Shown: positions 33,400-41,815 of the stretch, in pieces
Position numbering within the stretch: position 1 is the first letter of the stretch
Layout of the letters: each line of letters starts with the position of its first letter
Assembly: GCA_937921505.1 (NCBI GenBank)
Contig: CAKZUB010000029.1
Span: 1-64,000, forward strand
Source of the DNA: an uncultured Clostridia bacterium
Lineage (GTDB): Bacteria > Bacillota > Clostridia > Lachnospirales > Cellulosilyticaceae
Reading direction: 5' to 3'
DNA length: 64,000 nt
Notes under the pieces: model-generated
The model's input: the letters and a program-made list of their open reading frames with translations, nothing else
Databases searched by the model: none
What the model was told of the DNA's origin: nothing
Program-made: the position numbers and the translations under genes

Positions 33400-33942
33400 A
33401 TGATAAAAAGAGAGCAATTCATAGAAGCAAAGCATAAAGCGGTACAAATGATAAGAGAATGCGGTATAGTCTTGAATCAAAATGAAATGGATGAAATGGA
33501 TGTTGCAGATTTTGGTTTAAATCATCTTTATGTTGAAGGTGGGCAAATGCTTGGATTTTTTAATACAAATAGAGTAAGTGCAAAGGTCATTGCAATGTTT
33601 CCACGTCAAACACTACCAGAGCACTGGCACACTGCCTTTGATGATAATATTGGTAAAGAAGAAACGATTAGAGTTGCAAAAGGAACACTCTATCTTTGCA
33701 TTGAAGGTGAAGATACACTTAACCATGCAGTAATACCAGATAACAAAACACATTGCTATACTGCAAGAAAAGAGTACGTTATGAGAGCAGGTGACCAAAT
33801 TACTTTAGAGCCAGGGATTAAACACTGGTTTCAGGGGGGAGACGAGGGAGCAGTTGTGTATTCTTTCTCAAGTGCTGCAAAATGCGCTTTAGATCCTTTT
33901 ACAGACCAGGAGATTGTTAGAATTACTCAAATCGAAGACTAA
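33400..33942 (+). CDS. D-lyxose ketol-isomerase-like cupin
   Basis: A 180-aa cupin whose metal ligands match the D-lyxose isomerase pattern: H75 and H77 in LPEHWHTAFDDNIGKEET, E88 in the same stretch, and H142 in GIKHWFQGG. D-lyxose isomerases interconvert D-lyxose with D-xylulose and also act on D-mannose/D-fructose. The N-terminal helix (REQFIEAKHKAVQMIRECGI) is also typical. Last gene of the operon, 10 bases after BKACE. The substrate in this operon may be a related sugar or sugar acid. Confidence 0.78.
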   Translation: MIKREQFIEAKHKAVQMIRECGIVLNQNEMDEMDVADFGLNHLYVEGGQMLGFFNTNRVSAKVIAMFPRQTLPEHWHTAFDDNIGKEETIRVAKGTLYLCIEGEDTLNHAVIPDNKTHCYTARKEYVMRAGDQITLEPGIKHWFQGGDEGAVVYSFSSAAKCALDPFTDQEIVRITQIED

Positions 33943-33969
33943 ACTTCTTATAAATAGAGACAATTTTCC

Positions 33970-33999
33970 TTGACATCATGTAACTATAACATGTAAAAT
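33970..33999 (+). promoter_or_regulatory. Rubredoxin promoter
   Basis: TTGACA (33970-33975) and TAAAAT (33994-33999) with an 18-base spacer. The leader contains AATAGCTT/AAGCTATT, an 8-bp stem, before the ribosome site GAGGAGG. Confidence 0.6.
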
Positions 34000-34101
34000 A
34001 GTAAAATAAAAATAGCTTTAAGATTAAAAATTCATTAAGCTATTCAAAAATTTTAAGAGCCTTTAGAAGTGATAAAATATTATTATGAGGAGGTTAAGAT
34101 T

Positions 34102-34263
34102 ATGACAAAGTATATTTGTACAGTATGTGATTATATTTATGATCCAGAACAGGGAGATCCAGATGGTGGTATTGCACCAGGAACAGCCTTTGAAGATATT
34201 CCAGAGGATTGGGTTTGTCCAGTATGTGGTGTTACAAAAGAAGATTTTGAAGTAACAGAATAA
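34102..34263 (+). CDS. Rubredoxin
   Basis: A 53-aa electron carrier that binds one iron through four cysteines: [15 protein letters not shown] at the start and [13 protein letters not shown] near the end (C-x2-C twice). The aromatic core residues and the [17 protein letters not shown] stretch are typical. Likely used in oxygen or peroxide detoxification or other redox steps in this anaerobe. The ATG follows GAGGAGGTTAAGATT. Monocistronic between its own promoter and terminator. Confidence 0.95.
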   Translation: MTKYICTVCDYIYDPEQGDPDGGIAPGTAFEDIPEDWVCPVCGVTKEDFEVTE

Positions 34264-34275
34264 CTTTTAATAAGG

Positions 34276-34316
34276 AAGTGTAGTTAAGGCTTAAGACCTC
34301 TTAACTACACTTTTTT
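34276..34316 (+). terminator. Rubredoxin terminator
   Basis: AAGTGTAGTTAAG (34276-34288) pairs perfectly with CTTAACTACACTT (34300-34312), followed by T residues. Confidence 0.92.
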
Positions 34317-34354
34317 AAATTTATAAAAATGAATTGAATATAGATTTCATATCC

Positions 34355-34412
34355 TTAAATTTAAGTTATTCCTGATGATGCATAACTTAGGTTTATAGGT
34401 TGTTTCTCTATA
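34355..34412 (+). repeat. Structured intergenic repeat, copy 2
   Basis: Matches 23124-23184 closely; the last 24 bases agree at 22 positions. TTAAGTTAT/ATAACTTAG forms a longer stem here than in copy 1, while the loop TCCTGATGAT is kept. It lies between the rubredoxin terminator and the his promoter. Confidence 0.6.
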
Positions 34413-34445
34413 ACAATTGTACTAGAATGAATATAAAAAAGAGTA

Positions 34446-34474
34446 TTGATTTTTTTAGCCAATAAAGGTATACT
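34446..34474 (+). promoter_or_regulatory. his operon promoter
   Basis: TTGATT (34446-34451) and TATACT (34469-34474) are 17 bases apart. The leader of about 55 bases has no run of His codons and no T-box signature, so control is probably at initiation. Confidence 0.6.
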
Positions 34475-34536
34475 GACTTTATTGATTTATAAATTTATCA
34501 GTTTAAAACTTTACAATGATAAAGTGAGGAGATTAA

Positions 34537-35781
34537 ATGAAAAATTATACATTGCATATCCCAGAAGGTGTGAAAGATTATATAGGTGAAGAAGTTAGGG
34601 TAAAAGAGAAAATTCAAAATCAAATTAAACAGATGTTTTACACGTATAGCTATAATCTTATAGAAACACCAACTTTTGAATATCTAGATGTTTTTACTCT
34701 AGGAGAAACGGGATTTCAGCAAACACAGCTTTATAACCTGATTAATAGACAAGGAGAGCTAGTAGCCTTAAGAAGTGATATGACACGGGCGATAGCAAGG
34801 GTTGTATGTACCCAAAACAGTAATATACCTACGCCACAGCGGTATGCTTATATGGCGAATAGTTTTAGATATCCAGAGCGCTACCAAGGCAAGCTTCATG
34901 AGTTTACACAAGCGGGTATCGAACTTATTGGTAAAAACAGTGCAGAAGCTGATGCAGAGGTGATTAAGGTAGCTATAGAAGCACTAAAAGCTGCTGGACT
35001 TAGTGCCTTTACAATGCATATAGGCAGCAGTCAATTTTTAGAATATATGCTAAGTGATATAGGGCTTAGAAGCCAAGATAAAGAAGAGGTTTATCAGGCA
35101 ATAGAACAAAAAGATGCTGTTAAACTCAAAAATATTTTAGAAGCATCCAATATTGATAAAGAGACCCTTGCTATGCTGTTAGAACTTATACAGTGTGCCG
35201 GTAAAATAGATTTACTAAGAAGTGTGAAAGAAAAAATTGCTTGCCATAAATCAAAAGAAGCACTTTCTTATTTAGAAAATATTTATGAAATTCTTGAAGA
35301 ATATGGCGTTCATGAATTTATCTTATTTGATTTTAGCCTTTTGTCCTATGGAAAGTATTATACAGGTATTATGTTTCAAGCTTTTACACATGGTATTGGC
35401 AGTGCGATTGTAGAAGGTGGACGATATGATACACTACTGTGTAAGTTTGGTCATAACCTACCCGCTGTAGGATTTGGCATGCATATTAATCTTCTTCTTC
35501 AAAAAATAATTCAACAAAAGCCACTTGCTAATTTAAATCGTTCAAGAACACTCATTGTTTATACGCATGACACAAGAAAAGCAGCACTAGAAGTAGCTGA
35601 TGGTTTTAGAAAAGAAGGTTTAATTGTTGAAAATAGTTTTGATGAAACGATAGAAGAAGCACTTGTTTATGCGGGAGAGATAGGCATAGGAGGCGTTTTG
35701 TATTTTAAAGAAGACGATCAAGTAATAGTTTATAATCTTAAAGAAAATACTGTAGAAGAGACGACCATTAAGCAGTTATAA
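34537..35781 (+). CDS. hisZ: ATP phosphoribosyltransferase regulatory subunit HisZ
   Basis: A 414-aa HisRS-like protein without tRNA-charging function; it forms a hetero-octamer with the short HisG and carries the histidine feedback site. Class II synthetase-type motifs are seen: PEGVKDYIGEEVRVKEKIQN, FEYLDVFTLGETGFQQTQLY, LRSDMTRAIARV (motif 2 region) and FSLLSYGKYYTGIMFQAF. The C-terminal 90 residues resemble an anticodon-like domain. First gene of the his operon; AGTGAGGAGATTAA precedes the ATG. The presence of HisZ fits the short HisG next door. Confidence 0.93.
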   Translation: MKNYTLHIPEGVKDYIGEEVRVKEKIQNQIKQMFYTYSYNLIETPTFEYLDVFTLGETGFQQTQLYNLINRQGELVALRSDMTRAIARVVCTQNSNIPTPQRYAYMANSFRYPERYQGKLHEFTQAGIELIGKNSAEADAEVIKVAIEALKAAGLSAFTMHIGSSQFLEYMLSDIGLRSQDKEEVYQAIEQKDAVKLKNILEASNIDKETLAMLLELIQCAGKIDLLRSVKEKIACHKSKEALSYLENIYEILEEYGVHEFILFDFSLLSYGKYYTGIMFQAFTHGIGSAIVEGGRYDTLLCKFGHNLPAVGFGMHINLLLQKIIQQKPLANLNRSRTLIVYTHDTRKAALEVADGFRKEGLIVENSFDETIEEALVYAGEIGIGGVLYFKEDDQVIVYNLKENTVEETTIKQL

Positions 35782-35795
35782 AAGAGGAGGGCATC

Positions 35796-36437
35796 ATGAA
35801 TCAGATTACGTTTGCATTAGCTAAAGGAAGACTTGCAAAAGAGGCAATGAGTATATTAAAGACAATAGGTATTCGGTGTACAGAAATGGAAGAAGAGAGC
35901 CGCAAACTCCTTTTTACAAGTGACGATGGGAATTTTAGATTTTTTCTATCTAAAGCGTCAGATGTTCCTACATATGTAGATTATGGCGTTGCGGACATTG
36001 GGATAGTAGGTAAAGATACAATACTTGAAGAAAATAGAGATGTTTATGAAGTATTAGATTTAGGGTTTGGTAAATGTCACATGGCAGTAGCTGGAGAGCC
36101 AAGTAAAAAAGAATTACTAGAAGGCGGCGGGTTTTTAAGAGTTGCAACAAAATATCCTTATATTGCTAAAAAATATTTTGAAAAGACAAATAGACCTGTA
36201 GAAATTATTAAGCTGAACGGTTCAGTTGAACTCGGTCCAATAGTAGGTCTTTCAGATGTCATTGTTGATATTGTAGAAAGTGGTAAAACCTTAGAAGAAA
36301 ATGGCCTTGTTGTTTTAGAAAAAATTGTTCCTTTATCAGCTAGATGTATTGTCAATACAGCAAGTCTTAAGGTCAAACATGATGAAATAAGAACGCTTTT
36401 AAATCAAATAGAAGCTAGGATGGGGGACTTAAAATGA
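35796..36437 (+). CDS. hisG: ATP phosphoribosyltransferase, short form
   Basis: First enzyme of histidine synthesis: joins ATP and PRPP to give phosphoribosyl-ATP. At 213 aa it is the short form lacking the regulatory domain, so it depends on HisZ. Motifs: ALAKGRLAKEAMSIL at the start, VADIGIVGKDTILEE and the PRPP site EIIKLNGSVELGPIVGLSDVIVDIV (written in parts around residues 140-165). RBS AAAGAGGAGGGC. Its stop overlaps hisD by four bases. Confidence 0.95.
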   Translation: MNQITFALAKGRLAKEAMSILKTIGIRCTEMEEESRKLLFTSDDGNFRFFLSKASDVPTYVDYGVADIGIVGKDTILEENRDVYEVLDLGFGKCHMAVAGEPSKKELLEGGGFLRVATKYPYIAKKYFEKTNRPVEIIKLNGSVELGPIVGLSDVIVDIVESGKTLEENGLVVLEKIVPLSARCIVNTASLKVKHDEIRTLLNQIEARMGDLK

Positions 36438-37738
36438 TTAAAATAATAGATAATACAGCTGATAAAAATCAATTTTTAGAGAGTCTCCAAGTAAGAGGGA
36501 ATATGGATACAGGTAAGTATGCTCTTGCTACTAAACAAATTGTAGAGGATGTTAGAATAAACGGAGACGTGGCACTATTTAAATATACAGCGATGTGGGA
36601 CTGTGAGAGTATTGATCAAGATAATGTTAAAGTGAAAAAAGAAGAAATGAAAGAAGCTTTTTACGCATTAGAAGAAGGTTTGCAAGAAGCGGTTATCTTA
36701 GCAGGAGCCAGAATTCAGCAGTTTCATCAAAAGCAAAAACAAAACACGTGGATGGATGTTAAAGAAAATGGAGAAATTTTAGGTCAAAGAATAACCCCTA
36801 TTGATAATGCAGGTGTCTATGTACCAGGAGGCAAAGCAGCTTATCCATCTTCTGTGCTCATGAATGTAATCCCAGCTAAAGTAGCAGGAGTTAAACGTAT
36901 TGTGATGGTGACCCCCGCTTCAAGAGATGGAAAAATACCAACAGAAGTGCTAGCTGCAGCTTATGTGGCAGGAGTAGATGAAATTTATAAAATAGGGGGA
37001 GCACAGGCAATAGCAGCTCTGGCCTTTGGAACTGAGACCATTCCAAAAGTGGATAAGATTGTAGGACCTGGTAATATTTATGTGACACTTGCTAAAAGAG
37101 AAGTATTTGGGTATGTAAGCATAGATTCTATTGCAGGACCTAGTGAGATTCTTATCATTGCTGATAAGAGTGCAAATCCTACTTTTGTGGCAGCAGATCT
37201 TTTATCACAAGCTGAACATGATGAGCTTGCCTCAGCAGTTTTAATCACCACAAATAAAGATTTGGCTGTTTTGGTTCAAGAAGAAGTCGCAAGATTGTAT
37301 GAAATCATGCCAAGACAAGAAATTCTTAAGGAATCTTTGAAAAATTATTGTGCTATTCTTATAGAAGAAAGTATGGAGGCAGCTTGTACACTTTCTAATT
37401 ACATTGCACCAGAACATTTAGAACTTGCAGTTACAGCACCTTTTGAAGTGCTTACAAAAATCACGCATGCAGGGGCTATTTTCTTAGGCCACTATACGCC
37501 AGAGTCAGTAGGAGATTATATGGCGGGGCCTAATCATGTACTACCAACAAATGGGACAGCAAGATTTTTTTCACCTCTTAGTGTCGATGATTTTGTTAAA
37601 AAAAGCAGTATCCTTTCTTTTACAAAAGAAGCGCTTATGCCACTTGGGGACAAAATTGTAAAGTTTGCAGAAAGTGAGAGACTTTTTGCACATGCTTTAT
37701 CTATTCAGGTAAGGCTAGATGAGGAGGGGCAAAAGTGA
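36434..37738 (+). CDS. hisD: Histidinol dehydrogenase
   Basis: A 434-aa zinc enzyme that oxidises histidinol to histidine in two NAD-dependent steps. Motifs: GVYVPGGKAAYPSSVLMNVI, GGAQAIAALAFGT, KIVGPGNIYVTLAKR, the signature IDSIAGPSEILIIAD, and the active-site Glu/His pair in YIAPEHLEL and THAGAIFLG. The start codon overlaps the hisG stop (ATGA). The end overlaps hisC by four bases. Confidence 0.96.
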   Translation: MIKIIDNTADKNQFLESLQVRGNMDTGKYALATKQIVEDVRINGDVALFKYTAMWDCESIDQDNVKVKKEEMKEAFYALEEGLQEAVILAGARIQQFHQKQKQNTWMDVKENGEILGQRITPIDNAGVYVPGGKAAYPSSVLMNVIPAKVAGVKRIVMVTPASRDGKIPTEVLAAAYVAGVDEIYKIGGAQAIAALAFGTETIPKVDKIVGPGNIYVTLAKREVFGYVSIDSIAGPSEILIIADKSANPTFVAADLLSQAEHDELASAVLITTNKDLAVLVQEEVARLYEIMPRQEILKESLKNYCAILIEESMEAACTLSNYIAPEHLELAVTAPFEVLTKITHAGAIFLGHYTPESVGDYMAGPNHVLPTNGTARFFSPLSVDDFVKKSSILSFTKEALMPLGDKIVKFAESERLFAHALSIQVRLDEEGQK

Positions 37739-38772
37739 AGTTTTTAAGAGAAAGATTTAAAGAGATGATGCCGTATCATTCAGACTTTATTACAGAGGGC
37801 ATTAAGCTAGATGCTAATGAAAATCCTTATCCAGTTCCAGCGGAAATGATAGCTCATATGCAAAACTGGGTGAAGGCTATGTCTGTTTCAAGGTATCCAG
37901 ATACAGACAGCATGGGTCTTATAAGAGCCATTGCTAAAGCCTATAATGTAGCATCTCAAAATGTGGTATGTGGAGTAGGTTCAGATGAGCTGATTGACTG
38001 CATCTTAAGAGCTACGATAGAAGAAGCAGACTGCGTACTTGCACCAACGCCTTCTTTTAGTATGTACCCACAGTTTACTCTACTTAATGCGGGGCAGCTT
38101 ATACAAATACCTCTTCAAGAGGATTTCTCATATGATGTAGCAGGCATGATCCAAGCCATTAAAACACATCAACCTAAGGTTATTTTTCTGTGTAATCCAA
38201 ATAACCCAACAGGAAGTCTACTTACTCTAGAAGAGATCACGGAAATCACACAGCTTGCTAAAGGCGTTGTTGTAGTGGATGAAGCTTATGGTGAATTTTG
38301 TGAGATCAGTGCACTGCCACTGATTCGAAAATATAACAATATCATAGTGCTTAAGACTTTTTCAAAGGCTTATGCACTTGCTGGAGCGAGAGTAGGATAT
38401 GGTATAGCTTGTGCAGAGATTATAGAGCTTATTAATACGGTTAAAGTGCCTTATAATTTAAATATTTTTTCACAAGAAATAGCCACTTGGGCTATAGCGC
38501 ATAAAGAGGTATTTGAGCCTATTATAGAAAAAATTAAGGTACAAAGAGAAGTGCTCTATACAAAACTAAAACAGTTTGGACTTACGGTTTATCCATCTGC
38601 CACTAATTTTATTTGGCTTGAAATGCCAGAAAAGGCTTATTTAGCTTTACAAGAGGCGAAGATTTATATCCGTAAGATGCAATATAATGGTAAGATTTAT
38701 TATAGGATTACAGTGGGTAATGAAGAGGAGAATATGGCTTTGTTAAAGGTGTTGGGTAAGTATTTGAGATGA
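37735..38772 (+). CDS. hisC: Histidinol-phosphate aminotransferase
   Basis: PLP-dependent fold-type I aminotransferase, 345 aa, that converts imidazole-acetol phosphate and glutamate to histidinol phosphate. Motifs: LDANENPYPVP, VVCGVGSDELIDCI, FLCNPNNPTGSLL, VVVDEAYGEF and the PLP lysine in LKTFSKAYALAGARVGYG. GTG start overlapping hisD. The following gap to hisB holds a 187-bp palindromic element. Confidence 0.94.
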   Translation: MKFLRERFKEMMPYHSDFITEGIKLDANENPYPVPAEMIAHMQNWVKAMSVSRYPDTDSMGLIRAIAKAYNVASQNVVCGVGSDELIDCILRATIEEADCVLAPTPSFSMYPQFTLLNAGQLIQIPLQEDFSYDVAGMIQAIKTHQPKVIFLCNPNNPTGSLLTLEEITEITQLAKGVVVVDEAYGEFCEISALPLIRKYNNIIVLKTFSKAYALAGARVGYGIACAEIIELINTVKVPYNLNIFSQEIATWAIAHKEVFEPIIEKIKVQREVLYTKLKQFGLTVYPSATNFIWLEMPEKAYLALQEAKIYIRKMQYNGKIYYRITVGNEEENMALLKVLGKYLR

Positions 38773-38778
38773 GGGACC

Positions 38779-38965
38779 GCAAGAAAATTTTAGTGTTCTC
38801 CAGTTGCTCAGTTTCGTATTTCTAAAAATCTAAGCAGTTTCTTCAAATGAACGTCGCAAACTCGCTGCGCTCAAACAGTGCGACTAAAAACCATTTGAAT
38901 AAACTATTAAGATTTTCTTAACGAAATACTACACAGGCAACTTCCAAACACTAAAATTTTCTTGC
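38779..38965. repeat. 187-bp imperfect palindromic element inside the his operon
   Basis: The left arm starts GCAAGAAAATTTTAGTGTT and the right arm ends with its exact complement. Inside, GTTGC, GTATTTC, AAAATCT, AGTTT and TTCAAATG on the left recur in order, complemented, on the right, giving arms of about 75 bases with scattered mismatches. The centre has GTCGCA/TGCGAC around a GC-rich loop. There is no open frame, no T-run and no obvious target duplication. The remaining 38966-39117 contains only the hisB ribosome site (AAGGAGGAG). Confidence 0.8.
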
Positions 38966-39117
38966 TAGACTACTCCTATTTAAAATTCTTATAAACCTTG
39001 ATCGCGTTAGAGAAATGATTGACAAAGCTTAGAGAAAAGATTAGAGCATATAGGCTTAAAAACATTGGGGTTACATTAAGTTTTTGAATATTTTAGAGTC
39101 TAAGGAGGAGATGGAAG

Positions 39118-39708
39118 ATGCGAAGTGCTAGGATAGAAAGAGAAACGGCTGAGACGCGTATTAGTCTTATGATTAACATTGATGGAGAAGGCAAGACGGA
39201 TATTGAGACGGGTGTAGGATTTTTTGATCATATGCTAACGCATATTGGTAAGCATTCTTTGTGTGATTTAAACGTGCATGTAAAAGGAGATTTGCATATC
39301 GATTGTCATCATACAGTTGAAGATACAGGTATTGTACTTGGGCAGGCGATTAAAGAGGCGCTTGGTAGTAAAGAGGGTATTACAAGGTATGGTCATACGA
39401 TTGTGCCTATGGAAGAAGCTCTTATTTTGTGTGCGATAGACATATCAGGCAGACCCTATTTTGAGATGGATGCAGTTTTTACAAATGATCGTGTGGGGAA
39501 TTTTGATACGGAGATGACAGAAGAGTTTTTTAGAGCGGTATGTATTCATGCAGGACTGAATATGCATATTCAAGTCTTAAAAGGCAAAAATAATCATCAT
39601 ATGATAGAAGGTATGTGTAAGGCTTTTGCAAAAGCTATGTTGGATGCTATGAGCTTAAATCCAAGAGTTAAAGGTGTTCCGTCTACTAAAGGAATGTTAG
39701 AGGTGTGA
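39118..39708 (+). CDS. hisB: Imidazoleglycerol-phosphate dehydratase
   Basis: Monofunctional 196-aa IGPD that removes water from imidazoleglycerol phosphate, with two manganese sites. Signatures: GVGFFDHMLTHIGKHS, DLHIDCHHTVEDTGIVLGQA and the second copy FFRAVCIHAGLNMHI with KGKNNHHMIEGMCKAFAKA. There is no histidinol-phosphatase domain. The phosphatase gene (hisJ/hisN type) is not in this window. RBS AAGGAGGAGATGGAAG. Its stop is two bases from the hisH start. Confidence 0.96.
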   Translation: MRSARIERETAETRISLMINIDGEGKTDIETGVGFFDHMLTHIGKHSLCDLNVHVKGDLHIDCHHTVEDTGIVLGQAIKEALGSKEGITRYGHTIVPMEEALILCAIDISGRPYFEMDAVFTNDRVGNFDTEMTEEFFRAVCIHAGLNMHIQVLKGKNNHHMIEGMCKAFAKAMLDAMSLNPRVKGVPSTKGMLEV

Positions 39709-39709
39709 T

Positions 39710-40312
39710 ATGAAGATAGCAATTATAGATTATGGAATGGGTAATTTAAAAAGCGTTTATAAGGCATTTTTGTCATTAGGTCTAGAAGCCCAAGTGACAT
39801 CCGATCCTAGAGAAATTTTAAGAGCGGATAAAGTGGTACTCCCTGGAGTTGGAGCTTTTAAAGATGCTATGCATGAGCTTAGAAGAAGTGGACTTACCGA
39901 TGCAATTTATGAAACAGTTGGACAAGGAAAACCTTTTTTAGGCATATGTCTTGGGATGCAGCTGCTTTTTGATAAAAGCTATGAGTATGGTGAAGTAGAA
40001 GGGCTTAAGCTCTTAAAAGGAGAAATTGTCAAATTAGATGTACCGCTTAAGGTGCCTCACATGGGTTGGAATACTTTAAACTTTACTAAAAAAGAACCTC
40101 TCTTTACAGGACTTAATGATGATAGTTATGTTTATTTTGTGCATTCTTATTATCTTGAAACTAAGGAAGATATTATAAGCAGTACGACAAACTATGGCAA
40201 AGAAATTGCTGTATCTGTGCAAAAAGATAATATATTTGCTACCCAATTTCATCCAGAAAAAAGTGGAGATATAGGGCTGCAAATGCTTAAAAATTTTGGA
40301 GGAATGTTATGA
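39710..40312 (+). CDS. hisH: Imidazole glycerol phosphate synthase, glutaminase subunit
   Basis: Class I glutamine amidotransferase of 200 aa that feeds ammonia to HisF. The nucleophile elbow is FLGICLGMQLLF (Cys about 82), the catalytic His/Glu are in FATQFHPEKSGD, and GMGNLKSVYKAF plus VLPGVGAFKDAM are family motifs. Its stop overlaps the hisA start. Confidence 0.95.
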   Translation: MKIAIIDYGMGNLKSVYKAFLSLGLEAQVTSDPREILRADKVVLPGVGAFKDAMHELRRSGLTDAIYETVGQGKPFLGICLGMQLLFDKSYEYGEVEGLKLLKGEIVKLDVPLKVPHMGWNTLNFTKKEPLFTGLNDDSYVYFVHSYYLETKEDIISSTTNYGKEIAVSVQKDNIFATQFHPEKSGDIGLQMLKNFGGML

Positions 40313-41028
40313 TGAAATTATATCCAGCAATAGATTTAAAAGACGGAAACTGTGTAAGACTCATTCAAGGAGACTACAATCAAGTCACAGTGTATGGCAA
40401 TAATCCAGCCCAGATGGCCAAAAAATGGGAGAGCCTCGGTGGTGATTATTTGCATATTGTAGATTTGGACGGAGCCAAAGAAGGTGTGGGGATTAACGAC
40501 GAGGCAATACGAGAGATTGTTAAAGCTATCAACATTCCTATAGAACTTGGAGGAGGTATTCGTACATTAGAAGATATCAAAGCTAAACTGGATATGGGAG
40601 TAGACCGCGTCATACTTGGCAGTGCGGCGATTAAAAATAAAGAGCTTGTTAAAGAAGCGATAGAGGTTTTTGGAGCAGACAAAATAGTTATAGGTGTCGA
40701 TGCAAAAGCTGGAATGGTTGCTATAGAAGGCTGGCTTGAAGTAACTGATGTATCAGCTCTTGAATTTTGCAAAGAGTTAGAACAATTAGGTGTTAAGACA
40801 GTCATTTATACAGATATAGCTAAAGACGGTATGATGCAAGGTCCTAATGTAGAAGAAACCAAAAAACTTGTACAAGCTACTGGACTTGATATTATAGCTT
40901 CTGGTGGTGTATCTACTTTAGAGGATTTGAAAAATCTTGAGCAGATTAATGTCTATGGTGCTATTATAGGAAAAGCCCTCTATATAGGGGCGATCCAATT
41001 AGAAGAAGCTGCTAAGCTCTTTAAATAG
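40309..41028 (+). CDS. hisA: ProFAR isomerase
   Basis: A 239-aa (beta/alpha)8-barrel that isomerises ProFAR to PRFAR by an Amadori rearrangement. Motifs: YPAIDLKDGNCVRL with the catalytic Asp, ELGGGIRTLEDI, and the second phosphate-binding loop TDIAKDGMMQGPN with the second catalytic Asp, then IASGGVSTLEDL. Overlaps hisH by four bases. Confidence 0.95.
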   Translation: MMKLYPAIDLKDGNCVRLIQGDYNQVTVYGNNPAQMAKKWESLGGDYLHIVDLDGAKEGVGINDEAIREIVKAINIPIELGGGIRTLEDIKAKLDMGVDRVILGSAAIKNKELVKEAIEVFGADKIVIGVDAKAGMVAIEGWLEVTDVSALEFCKELEQLGVKTVIYTDIAKDGMMQGPNVEETKKLVQATGLDIIASGGVSTLEDLKNLEQINVYGAIIGKALYIGAIQLEEAAKLFK

Positions 41029-41041
41029 GAGGGGGTAAATC

Positions 41042-41803
41042 GTGCTAAGTAAAAGAATTATACCATGTCTTGATGTTAAAGGCGGAAGAGTTGTAAAAGG
41101 TATTAATTTTGTCAATTTAATTGATGCAGGAGACCCGGTTAAAATTGCAAAGGCGTATAGTGATGCGGGAGCTGATGAAGTTGTATTTCTAGATATCACT
41201 GCTTCATCTGATGAGAGAAATATCATTTTAGATGTCGTAGAACGCACAGCAAGTGAAGTCTTTATTCCGCTTACAGTAGGTGGAGGGATTAGAAGTATTG
41301 ATGATATTCGCAATATCCTAAATGCTGGGGCAGATAAAATATCTATGAATTCCTCAGCTATTAAAGACCCCACGCTTATTAATAAAGGGGCAGAACGTTT
41401 TGGCAGTCAATGTATTGTAGTGGCTATTGATGCTAAGAGAAAATTAAATACAGAGGGTTTTGAGGTGTATATTCATGGCGGACGTGTACCAACTGGTCTT
41501 GATGCTGTAGAGTGGGCGAAACTTGCCGAAAAAAGAGGGGCGGGTGAGATTTTACTGACTAGTATGGATGCTGATGGGACTAAGATGGGCTATGATCTAG
41601 AAGTGACAAGGCTTGTGAGTGAGGCAGTTTCAATACCTGTTATTGCCTCAGGAGGCGCAGGAAGCAAGGTACACTTTTTAGAAGCGTTCAAAGAAGGTAA
41701 AGCAGACGCTGCCCTTGCCGCATCATTATTCCACTTCAAAGAACTAGATATTATAGAACTTAAAAAGTACCTCAGGGCACAGAATGTTCCTGTGAGATTA
41801 TAA
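41042..41803 (+). CDS. hisF: Imidazole glycerol phosphate synthase, cyclase subunit
   Basis: A 253-aa barrel that makes IGP and AICAR from PRFAR and ammonia from HisH. Motifs: [16 protein letters not shown] (catalytic Asp), [27 protein letters not shown] (catalytic Asp) and [16 protein letters not shown] start after AGGAGGGGGTAAATC. Followed after 12 bases by hisIE. Confidence 0.96.
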   Translation: MLSKRIIPCLDVKGGRVVKGINFVNLIDAGDPVKIAKAYSDAGADEVVFLDITASSDERNIILDVVERTASEVFIPLTVGGGIRSIDDIRNILNAGADKISMNSSAIKDPTLINKGAERFGSQCIVVAIDAKRKLNTEGFEVYIHGGRVPTGLDAVEWAKLAEKRGAGEILLTSMDADGTKMGYDLEVTRLVSEAVSIPVIASGGAGSKVHFLEAFKEGKADAALAASLFHFKELDIIELKKYLRAQNVPVRL

Positions 41804-41815
41804 GGAGAGAGCAGC

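Noticed and set aside
34475..34536. T-box or His attenuator before hisZ
   Set aside because: The leader is only about 55 bases, lacks the T-box core and contains no His codon run.
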